Assembly: GCF_032854445.1 (NCBI RefSeq)
Contig: NC_088304.1
Location: 19,109,704-19,133,849 of the forward strand
Reading direction: 5' to 3'
Length of the DNA: 24,146 nt
Source: Liolophura sinensis
Lineage: Eukaryota > Mollusca > Polyplacophora > Chitonida > Chitonidae
Below the pieces are notes generated by a model, which saw nothing but the letters and a program-made list of their open reading frames with translations, was not told where the DNA came from and did not search any database. Shown piece by piece: positions 1 through 12,100 of this stretch; within the stretch, counting starts at the first letter, position 1, and each line of letters starts with the position of its first letter. Both the position numbers and the translations under genes were made by a program.

Positions 1-61
1 TTGCTAGTCCTTTCATTTATTACGCAACGCAGAACAGTGAAAAGGCTATAAGTGTGCGTAC

Positions 62-197
62 ATTCCGCAGACTGCTTGTAGTTCTCCTGGCGTAGTTTGT
101 CCACCTGCTCCTGCAGTCGTACGCATCGCTTCCTCTCTGTGTCCAGCGCAGTGTTCAGCTCCTTCCACTGGACAGGCACGCCTCCTGCTGCTGTGTC
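62..197 (-). CDS. CIT: CIT exon 23 of window (end of coiled coil, borders uncertain)
   Basis: The frame reading AAGGVPVQWKELNTALD then TERKRCVRLQEQVDKL is clearly citron-like (human VPLQYNELKLALEKEKARC as recalled). Exon 22 ends in phase 0, and only the AG in GGTCCAAG|GAC gives this frame; the better-looking TTCAG|CTTCAG acceptors give another frame that stops at 46-48. The 3' border is taken at GGAAT|GTACGC, a weak donor; the frame stays open to base 1, so the exon may extend out of the window. C1, PH and CNH domains would follow to the left. Confidence 0.62.
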
Positions 198-3100
198 CTT
201 GGACCTGAAGCTGAACTAATGAACCACACAACATCTTTTATTTATTTACTTCTGTACATGTAATTTTTGGATCTGAGGTTACACAAAATTTATACAAATG
301 GGAAAATATTTTGAGTAGTTACATCACAAAAACTGCTAATCAGCATCAATAAATTCATGAAAATATGAAAAACTACATATTTCGGTTCTGCTGCTGATTT
401 TTAAACTCAGTCTGAGGTCCAACGATGTAAACTTCCTCATAAAATTTTAACCGCTAATCAGAATCAAAGAATTCATAAAATATGCAAAACTTTCACACTG
501 ATCTGCCACTGTGTTTTCAATTCAATCTGAGCTTCCACAAAGTGAATTTGTACACAAAATTTTGGTCAGAATCTGATCCTATTTGGAACACTATGGAGTC
601 TGAATAAAGAGAGATATGTGGAAAGGCTGGCGCAGTATAAAACTCATGTCATTACTTTGGAGAGTACAAACGTCTGAGACAAAATACCTTGCTTTTTTTC
701 TTGTTGGACTCTTTCTTAGTCTGCAGATAGTCTATAAGTTTGAAGAGCTGTTCGCTGTGAGACTCATAGCGGTACTTCTCTAGGAAATGCCAGTCCTGAC
801 AAGAAAGAGAAAGGAAATAACAAAAATACAGTGGCATTTGTACATACAAAGTCCTGACAAGAAAGAGAAGAGAGCTTATACAATACAGTGACATTTGTAC
901 ATATGTAGTTCTGACAGGAAAGAGAAGAGAGCTTATACAATACAGTGACATTTGTACATACACAATTCTTACAAGAAAGAGAACTTACACAATACAGTGT
1001 CATTTGTATATACATAGTTCTTACAAGACAAAGAGAACTTATACAATACAGTGTCATTTGTATATACATAGTTCTTACAAGACAAAGAGAACTTAAACAA
1101 TGCAGTGACATTTGTACATACATAGTTCTGACAAGAGAAGAGAAGAGAGTTTATACAATACAGTGACATTTGTACATACATAGTTCTGACAAGAGAAGAG
1201 AAGAGAACCTATACAACACAGTGACATTTGTACATACATTGTTCTGACAAGAAAGAGAAGAGAGTTTATACAATACAGTGACATTTGTACATACATAGTT
1301 CTGACAGGAAAGAGAAGAGAGTTTATACAATACAGTGACATTTGTACATACAAAGTCCTAACAAGAAAGAGAAGAGAGCTTATACAATAGTGACATTTGT
1401 ACATACATAGTTCTGACAAGAGAAGAGAAGAGAACCTATACAACACAGTGACATTTGTACATACATTGTTCTGACAAGAAAGAGAAGAGAGCTTATGCAA
1501 TACAGTGACATTTGTACATACATAGTCCTGACAAGAAAGAGAAGAGAGCTTATCCATACAGTGACATTTGTACATACAAAGTCCTAACAAGAAAGAGAAG
1601 AGAGCTTATACAATAGTGACATTTGTACATACATAGTTCTGACAAGAAAGAGAAGAGAGCTTATACAATACAGTGACATTTGTCAGGAAGTACAGGGATT
1701 TGTACATGTCAGGAAGTCATTGTGATATGGTCATCTTTGACAGGTTAGTGTACTCTGGGTTTCCACATCATACAACATTTATTATTGTCAAAGAAAACTG
1801 TTCACTTGCATGATCACGGTCAGTTTGAGAATGGAGAAAACTGGAGAGCCAGGGATAAACTACCAACATTTGGCAACAGGCCTGCAGCAAACGCTGGACT
1901 GCACAAACTGCCCCAAGAGTACCACTGGCCGCTTACTGTGAATTCATGTTTATAGCAACACATGGATAGAGGATAAAGTATCAGACCTAAAATTTTCACC
2001 CCAAAAGTGCATATTTAGAGGCAAATTAACATCATAAACTATAAATGTTAGCCCTGAGCATGGTCTAGTTGGATATCGTCTTACCTTCCAAACCTCCAAA
2101 CATCTTTTCATGACATATAGAACTCAGGAAGAATGTGCAGCTTAGGCATTTGTGAAATTTGATGTAGTAACAGTGATGGAGACCACCACCACGAGTGAGT
2201 GAGTGAGTGCTTGGGGTTTAACGTCATACTCAACAATTTTTCAGTCATATGACGACGAAGGAATCATTAGGGTGCATGCACGTGTAATGTGCCTCCTTGC
2301 TGCAGGACGGATTTCCACCGCTCATTTATTTAGTGCTGCATCACTGAGACGACTTACCGAAGGCAAGTACGCCGCCCCACCCGAGCCATTATACTGATAC
2401 GGGTCAACCAGTCGTTGCACTATCCCCTTCATGCTGAACGCCAAGCGAGGAAGTTACAACTTCCTCTTTTAAAGTCTTAGGTGTGACTCGACCAAGGATT
2501 GATCCTGGATCTACCGGTCCCGAAGCGGACGCTCTACCAACTGTGCTATCCGGGCCGGTCGCCACCACCACGACAATTAGACAGATTGACGAACGGTACC
2601 TGAAGCTTCTCCATGATGTTTTCCAGGTCGACCTTCTCTCCAAAGATCAGCTCAAACTTGTCCATGGCCTCCTCCAGGTTACGTGTCAGCTTCAGGTTAG
2701 ACTCTCGTAACGTCTGATTCTCTGTGATGTACCGCGATATCTAAAACAAAACAGCTACATTCAGGAAGTCTGGAAAACATGCGCAAAATTTCCGTGGTTT
2801 TGATGTCATCATGCAAAAATTTGATGTCCTCTTCTCCTCAGACCCCTTGTCAGAAGACAAAAAGTTGACAAAAGTCGACTGACCAACCGAGTAACTGATA
2901 GAGCTATTTGTTGCAGCTAAAAACACTAAGTTCAAAGTTGGACTAAAGCTCACTTTTAATCTCAGTTTGCAGTTGTGGAAAATTTTTTTTTTTCTCTTTC
3001 TTTTTCCCTTGAGCAGAAAATAACTATCTCAAGAGGGGTGAAAATGGAGGCTTAAATGAGAGTCGTTCTCATGACAATAAAAGTGTCCAGCCCCACTGCT

Positions 3101-6100
3101 CACTGCACAGTTTTCTACAAACAAATCTATTGAAACAAAGAGGATCAAACCATACTCAAAAAAAAAAAAAAAAAAAAAAAAGAGAAAGAAAACAGCCTGG
3201 GAACAAAATGTTGTTCCATAAATCTTATCGATGTGCAAATAATATTCACACACAGATAGATATTAAAATAGATAGAGAAAACAAATAGACAGATAGACAA
3301 AACAAATAGACAGATAGACAAAACAAATAGATAGACAAAACAAACAGACACACTCGGAACTGGTAATACTATAAATAACCCACTCCATAATGGTTTGATA
3401 CTCAAAACATAACGAACACAGTTCATATTTAGCACTGTAAGTTAACAAAAAGAAACTACCTCCTCTTTGAGTTTCACTTGTTCATTAGCCTCAGCGTTCA
3501 GATTGTCCTTGTGTGTCTTCAGAATCATCTCCAGCTTAGCACTCGTCTGTTCCAGCTCCCCTACCTGTAACCATGGTAACAGAAAAAATAGGGTACATCC
3601 GTTGGCCATTTTTTTTTCCTTTTTTTCTGGCTAATGAAAAAAAAAAACCCCTTGAGATTTTAAAGAAATTAACTTTGAGAGAAAATATAAACTTCTATCA
3701 AAGTTCCCTTAAAAACAGAGTACCATAATTCTTCTAATTTTTGTTACATATTAGTAGTGCTGAAAGCACATTTCCTTCCCATCTTTTTGGAAAAGTTAAG
3801 ATATAGTTTGTCTATTATACAGCTGAGTTACATGAGCATTGAGCTAGTCTGTGATACAACTGAGTTATATGAGCTTTAGTTATTATATTAATTTATTTAT
3901 TTATTTTATTTGATTGGTGTTTCACGCCATACCCCAGAATATTTCACCAAAACGATGGCGGCTAGCATTATGGTGGGAGGAAACCGGGGGAAACCCACGA
4001 CCATCTACAGGTTGCAACAAATGTGAATGGTACAACTGTGTTACCTGAGCATTAAGTTTGACTACAGTGTATGGTACAACTGGATTACCTGAGAATTGAG
4101 CTTGCCTATATAGTACAGCTAAGTTACCTGAGCATTGAGCTTGTCTATGGTACAATGAGCTTCCTTCAGTTGTTGGCTGACAGAGTCCAGCTCCATGTTG
4201 TACATGGCCTTAGAGTTGTCCAGCTTCTGCTTCAAGTACTTCACCTTGTCACACGCTGTCTGTCTGTTAGTCACACACGCAAAAAAAGTTTTTTCTTCAT
4301 TTATTTCCAGAAAATTAGCCTTGATCATTTGACCAATAGGTTTTTCGTTAATATCTCACAATACAGAAGAATATATCAAAACAATACAGAAAAATGCATG
4401 ATATTTTAAATATTCTTTAACATGACTAAACAATCAGATACTTAGTATTTTATTCATTTTTTATTCATGTTTTACGCCATACTCAAGAATATTTCAATTA
4501 CATAATTGTGGCCAGCATTATGGTGGGAGGAAACCGGGCAGAATCTGGGGGGAACCCACGACCATCTAAAGACACCTTTCCACATACGGCCAGAGAGGAA
4601 GCCAGCATGACCTGGATTTGAACTCACATCGACCCCACTGGTGAGAGGCTCCTGGGTCATTGTGCCACGCTGACACGCTAACCACCCCTGTCACAGAGGC
4701 CCCCTGAGATACTTTGTAGGTCCGACCTTACATGGATATATTTTAGATGGGATATATACATACATTTATTTCATTTATTTGATTTATGCTTGTTTTATGC
4801 TATACTCAAGAATATTTTTACTGTTACAAAGCCGGACAGCATTGTGGTGTGAGGTTGCTGGCAGACCTTCTCAAGTATGGCCGGGGAGAAAGCTGGCATA
4901 AGCTGGACATGAAGTCACAGCGGCCAAATTGGTGAGAGGCTCCTGGGTCATTGCCCTGCCCTGACATGATGATCACCTCGGCAGGGAGGCTGCCAAATTA
5001 GAGGTAAGTTTTTAGCTTGTGATACTCCAAGTAAACTAGCACCACAATTGAAATTTTAATGTTTATGATTTGGTAATCAAGACCATCCTTATAGATATCT
5101 TTACATTGAAAATGAAAATGAAAATTTAAATAGTAGTTGATTAAAACAGAAATATTTAATGGAGTTTTTGCTGACAATTAAACTTGAAAATGAAGTTAAA
5201 CTCCAGGTATGTAACCGTAGGCCTAAATATTAATGGAACTTCTGACTGTAGTTCGTGGTTAGCACGCTAGCGGAAAGCGTAATGACCCAGGAGCCTCTCG
5301 CCAATGTGGTCGCTGTAAGTTCAAGTCCAGCTTGTGCTGGTTTCCTCTCTGTACCTGAGAAGGTCTGCCAGCAACCTGCAGATGGTTGTGGGTTTCCCAC
5401 GGACTATGCCTAGTCTCCTCCCACCATAATGCTGGCTGCCGTCGTATAACTGAAATATTCTTGAGTACGGCGTAAAACACCATTCAAATAAGTAAATCAA
5501 TCAAAATTGCAGTTAGTGCCAGTGGCATTTGAACTTGAAAGGGCTAACATACAAGTACATGTACCATCACTTTTAATACAACATGCTCCTTACTTGGCTT
5601 TCTGCTCTGCCTCCAGTTTGTGACTCGTGCCTTCTAGTTTTTCTTCTTTCTCATCGACAGCACGCTCGTACTTGTGACTGTAATAGTAGAAAACATCTCT
5701 TTGAAAATTTTGTTTACAAATGAAACGAAATGTAAAACTTGTTGGAGTACAACCTGTTAAGTTTCATACAATTCAAATCCAAATCTACACCACATGCACA
5801 TGCAGGACACAGAACAAATTTATTTATTTATTTGATTGATGTTTTATGCCGTACTCAAGAATATTTCACTTATACGAAATATTCAGCATTATGGTGGGTG
5901 GAAACCGGGCAGAGGCCGGGGGAAACCCACGACCACCCGCAGGTTGCTGGCAGACCTTCCCACGTACGGCCAGAGAGGAACCCAGCATGAGCTGGACTTG
6001 GGCATGGGCATTGGTGAGAGACTCCTGGGTCATTACGCTGCGCTAACGCACTAACGAACTGAGCCACGGAGGCCCCCATAGAACAGAGAACCAGATCTAG

Positions 6101-9100
6101 TATCTTCTTCCTTTTCTCCATTCATCTGCTGAATTTGTTTAACTTGATTGGGATTTGGCACTGTACTGTAGAAATTATCACCTGTACATGAGGAGCAATG
6201 AGGTTTTATCTAGATACAGAAAACTAGACTGCCAGGAGAAAACCACTGCCCTTTGGCAGGTACCTATCATACCTGTGGAACACAATCAAACCAGAGCCGA
6301 TTCTCACTGAATGAACCACAGATGACCTTCATCAGCTTTAGACTGGAAAGCTGTCTTTAATGTGTCAAACTGTATATGCCTTTGATTGAGGTAAGTCATA
6401 TTGAAGAAAGTGGGGACAGTTTATATTTATTTATTTATTTGTCTGATTGGTGTTTCACTCAATCATGAAGAATATTTCATCTATAAGATAATGACAAACA
6501 TTATGGTGCGAGGGGTCGGGGGAGAGGCAAAGAAATCATGATCTGTACTTGAACTCACGGTGACCGCATTGGTGAGAGGCTCTTGAGTCACTGTGCTGTG
6601 GTAGCACAATAACCACTCGGCCACTGAGGTCACCATCCATAGCTTATGTCGACTGTTGCTAATAATCCTCAGGTCTGAGTAAAATCTTAGCATGTTATAT
6701 ATTTTATATCATTTAACACAGTTGCAAAAAGGAAAATCTGCCTAGATTTCAATTTTGCTGTTAATGTTTCACAAAAGAGCGATTTTACCGCTTGTGCAAA
6801 TGAAGCTCACCGTATCTTCTTGAATTCTGCTTCTTTCTTCTCGTAATGTTCTATCAGTGCTTCCAGGTCATCAATGTGAGCTTCTAACTCGGCACAAACA
6901 AACTTCAGTTTTTCAACTTTCTGTAAACAAGGCACAGATTACACATGCATACAATACAAGATTTTACCTCATTTCAAATATATATTAAAATCTAAAACTG
7001 GCCACCAAGGCCCCATGAACAGTCAGAGCTGGGGAATCTACCATACTAGTGTCCTCGACTGGATATAGTCACCAAGGTCCCACAAACAGTCAGAGCTGGG
7101 GAATCTACCATACTAATGTCCTTGACTGGATATAGTTACCAAGGTCCCATGAACAGTCAGAGCTGGGGAATCAACCATACTAGTGTCCTCCACTGGATAT
7201 AGTTACCAAGGTCCCACGAACAGTCAGAGCTGGGGAATCTACCATACTAGTGTCCTCCACTGGATATAGTTACCAAGGTCCCACGAACAATCAGAGCTGG
7301 GGAATCTACCATACTAGTGTCTTCCACTGGATATAGTTACCAAGGTCCCACGAACAATCAGAGCTGGGGAATCTACCATACTAGTGTCTTCCACTGGATA
7401 TAGTTACCAAGGTCCCACGAACAATCAGAGCTGGGGAATCTACCATACTAGTGTCTTCCACTGGATATAGTTACCAAGGTCCCACGAACAATCAGAGCTG
7501 GGGAATCTACCATACTAGTGTCCTCCACTGGATATAGTTACCAAGGCCCCACCAACAGTCAGAGCTGGGGAATCTACCATACTCGTGTCCTCGACTGGAT
7601 ATAGTTACCTAGGCCCCACAAACAGTCAGAGCTGGGGAATCTACCATACTAGTGTCTTCCACTGGATATAGTTACCAAGGTCCCACGAACAATCAGAGCT
7701 GGGGAATCTACCATACTAGTGTCTTCCACTGGATATAGTTACCAAGGTCCCACGAACAGTCAGAGCTGGGGAATCTACCATACTAATGTCCTCGACTGGA
7801 TATAGTTACCAAGGTCCCACGAACAGTCAGAGCTGGGGAATCTGGGAAATTTGGGACTGAACCCACAGCTTTTGACAAGTCTTAACCACTCAGTCTTGAT
7901 CCCATTCCTTGCACATTTGTAAGGCTGTTAAAACGGTTAGTTTGCAGTGTGTCTCACCTTTGTTTCCAGTTCCAGCTGGTGGGTCCGTGTCGCCAGCTCA
8001 CCCTTCACCGTCTGTAACTCCATGTTCACCTGACCTTTGACCTTCGTCACATCATCCACACGCTCCTGTAAGTCCTGGAAGTTTACGAGCAGAGGGAAAT
8101 GTTTACCTCATCAGTGTTCAATACCATTTTGATACCGACAATCCATAGATATATATAGGCCTACCAGAGATTGAAACAAGCATAAATTGATCAAAATTTG
8201 TCGTGTAACACAAATCAAGAATATAATAGCAATTGTCTGTAGAACCTCTATGCCAAACTTGTTGTCATGGAAACAATGAACATACTGGATTCCTGGAAAA
8301 CAAGAATTAATACATTCCAGATCTAGGGAGAAAAAAAAAAAACTCATATCCTGAGTTTTAAAAGTCTAAAAAAAACTCCTGGCTTCATGAATACCTGAAC
8401 ATGCATGCAGACCACATTGTATGTGTTCAGTGACTGATTACGGACAACAGCTAATATTAGTGCATGAAAAAAAAAATAATTAAAAAATATTGATATCAAT
8501 TGAAACTGTGAGGGAAGCGTTCATTTTATGTTTGTGGGAAAACTACTTTTTAAAAATACTTTGATCTGTAGAGCTTCATAAAGTGAAAGACTGAAGTCTT
8601 TTTGTCAAGGTTGGCTGACCTTGTATTGTCTGGCAGACTTTTCATGCTGTGATTTGGTCAACTGAAGCTCTCTTTCCAGCTGATGCAGAAGCTACAACAA
8701 ACAACAATTTCCACTGAGATTATACTGGAATTGTACATTCTGAAGCAAATCTGTTCAATTTTCACCTCAAATAGTTTTAAACAATATATATATTTAAGAC
8801 AAGTAAATTCTTTTTTTCTGAACTGACACTTCAGAACATATGAAAAATGTTTTGCAATTTAGCTTGTAAATAATCAATGCAAGCCGATGTACAGAATTCC
8901 TAGCATTTGAAAAATAAAACTAATGGGGGAAATGCCCAAAATTTCCTTCATTTATTCACATTTATGCATTGTTCACATATATTTTAATATGTTTACTTTT
9001 TCTGTGATGCCAGGACATCGTAATTGCTTGCACCATAAAGGACATGAAACGTAAGCATCTCACTCTGAAATTTACAGAGTGCTTTCTACATCCAAGTACC

Positions 9101-12100
9101 TTTAGGGTAATACTCATTAACTTTCATAGTTTGGGTCAAAATAAAACTACTAAGAAATTTAATTATTGTGTGAAAACAGAAAATCACAAGACTGGCATTT
9201 TTTGAAAGCGCATATTAAAGTTGGCTACTGGCATGATTGGAAGACCAAACAATGACACGTATCAAGAATTATTTCAGTTTCTAAGTGAACAGAATTCCTC
9301 ACCACTTCTTTTTCCCGAACTGCCTGATCTTTAGATTCCTCAGCTTGACGTTTTTCAACCTGATTGAAAAAAAAAAAAAAAAAGTTCAAAAACACAAAAA
9401 AGAAACGAAAAAAAACCCAAAACAAATGAGCACCCTTTACTGTTTCTTTCTGCTTTATGTGTGTATTATTACATCAAATTTCAATTCTTTTGTATGTTAA
9501 CATTTACTAGAAAATGTCAACCTGACAAATCAGGACTGCCTCTGAGAATACTTTGTACATTTTCACCTTGTTAAATCAAAGAATCCTCCTTAATAGAAGA
9601 AGCAGCAAGTTTTTTAATAACATATTATATTTGCTCCAAAAATTTGCATGCAAAATGCATTTTACATGCAAAATAGAGCTAAGAGAATATTACTTTTGGC
9701 ACAATTTCCAGTTGGATATCATTTCACTTTGCAAGCAAACTTTGAAACATGTTTCTAAGACAAATAGAGCTCTCAGAGTACAAAATGAAAAAGTTAAACA
9801 TGTTCAAAATTGGCAGTAAATGGCAGCCTATCCAAGTAGAGGCCATCTTCCCTGCTGATTACCTGTGCCTGTTGTAGTTTGTCCTCTATATCCTTCACTC
9901 CGGTCATCATTCGCTTCTGTAGGCCATCCAGCTGTTCTTTCAGGGACTTCTCCTTCCTCTGGAGAGAGGAAACCTGCGAGCGTGCTTCGCTGACTGTCAG
10001 ATTTGCTTCATGACATCGCTGCTCCAGTTCACGAATCTTCTCCTGACTCTCTTTGGATTTCTGTGAAAGTGACACGTACAAGTATCGCAGATTTAATTCC
10101 ATGTTTCTTACACTGTGATGATTGCCACTGAAAGTCTGTCACTTTCAACATTACTTCCTGTCTCCTTGTAGAAGAAAGGTCTCTATTTAATTGTAAACTT
10201 AATCATTCCAGATTTAAGGAGAAAGTTCAGAATACAAGCGGGGGCCTCCATGGCTCACTTGGTTAGCGCACTAGCGCAGCGTAATGACCCAGACGCCTCT
10301 CACCAATGCGGTTGCTGTGAGTTCGTCCAGTTCATGCTGGCTTCCTTTCCGGCCATAAGTGGGAAGGTCTGTCAGCAACTTTCTGATGGTCATGGGCTCT
10401 GACCGGTTTCCTCCCACCATAATGCTGGCCGCCATCGTATAAGTGAAATATTCTTGAGTTCGGTGTGAAACACCAATCAAATAAATAAATCAGAATACAG
10501 GCCTGGGTGCATTTCCATTCAATGCACACAGTCACAGTGATCTCAAGATCTTGCTGTTATCATAACCCCTGCATTATTGAATTCATTGTGAACAGGCCTT
10601 CTGTTAATTAATATAGTATTTATTTACTTCTGTGAATAATGTTTAAACCCTGAAATCAAAAATTTATCATTCATACAACTGCAATCAGTTTTATGGGTGA
10701 AAAAGAGTTCTGCCTATTAATTATTGATCTATTTTATTAGCTTACAGCTGTATGTGTCACAAATTACACACTGTCTTCAGTCTGGATCATTTGTAAAGGA
10801 AGCCAGTTAGGAGAAAGAATCCAAACTGAAATAAGGCATTCAGAGAATCCAACCAGTTCAACTGCTCTGGCAGTCAACTAGACAATGGAATCAGAATAAA
10901 GATAAAAGTTGTAAAGTGTTGTTGTGGTAAAGACGTCATTGTGGGGAGTTTGTGTGCAAAATTGAGGCAGTGGCCTTTGATATGAAAATTGTGACCTGCA
11001 TACAGCAATCCGTGAACAATACCAACACTGTGAATGGCTCAGCAATGTTGAGCTATGGCAGTAAGAAAAACCTACATTGTAGGGTAATGAATGCCATCTT
11101 GTTGGAGTGGTCTCCAAGATATGCAAATCGCTTCCCATGATTGACTATCTGTGTACTATGGGTGGCCACTGCAGCCCTCTGATTGGCTGAGCAAATACTC
11201 AGCTGAAAGCAGTCACTGTCTGTATGGATGGTTTAAACATTCCATCACCGTATTGGAATGCACATGCATCGGCCAGTGTCTTAGGCTCCTAGTACTTATA
11301 GAGATGTGGAAAGCTTTCTACAGATACTGTGTATACTAGATAAATTGGTAAACACCAAGGTAACTTCTTACACTCTATAAATCTGGTAAAGTAGCTAGAG
11401 AGACAAAAAACTTGTCTAGATAAGTAAATGCACAAGAAACTGCAGCCCTAAAAAGAAAGGCTTGTAGAAATCTGTGTTTACAGGAGAACAGAATGAAGTC
11501 AACCTGAATGTGTGTCCACAAAACAGGAAAATGGTGACAAATCTGGTACAATTGCCAGAGGAACCCAGTACCCTTCGTGTTCCTTTACATGTAGGTAGGC
11601 ATGTGCATAAAAACTGTAGCCCTATATGAAACTTTTCTTGATTACAAAAATGATAAATCTGGCAAAGTCCATAAATCTCATAAGCAAATAATGTCATAGA
11701 AATCCTGTATACCAGAAATTGTTGCCGTGCATGGAGGCTTAATTTCTAGAGAACATGTTTACTACAGACACCAAACTGAAGTTTATAAAACCAGTGAATT
11801 TTTGAATTGAAAGTCTATCAATTAAAATCATTGAAAAACATTCACAAAGCCTATAAAACTAAAATTAATAAAACTTTTCAACCTTCCATTAGTAGGCCCT
11901 TTATAGATGTACACAGGCAAAATAAAAAAAAAAAAAATAAAAAAAAAAACACAAACAAAACGTAACTTTACATCGCTTTATGTTGGAGATCCACGTATGA
12001 TTGCACAAAAAAAAAAGGCCTAACCTTCAATCCATGTGTGACAGCCCAATTTACAAGAGCTGAAAAAATCTTGACCTGCAATCTGAGAATGTGCATTTAC

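Noticed and set aside
652-1590. Minus-strand open frames of 103-165 codons with repeated YVQMSLYCISSLL
   Set aside because: Translations of the intron minisatellite next to exon 22; the frames follow DNA periodicity.
2510-2561. A functional tRNA gene at the SINE head
   Set aside because: The tRNA-like part is the head of a SINE with target duplications; it lacks a clean acceptor stem pairing by eye and continues into the SINE body.
6985-7860. CRISPR-like array
   Set aside because: Units are contiguous 67-bp repeats with no unique spacers, in a eukaryotic intron.
9643-9654. Palindrome TTTGCATGCAAA as a POU/octamer enhancer site
   Set aside because: A 12-bp palindrome in AT-rich intron DNA is expected by chance often enough; there is no cluster or conservation evidence.
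10878-11339. Short open frames in the longest intron as missing exons or a nested gene
   Set aside because: Their peptides are not coiled-coil-like, and exons 12 and 13 already join in phase without them.
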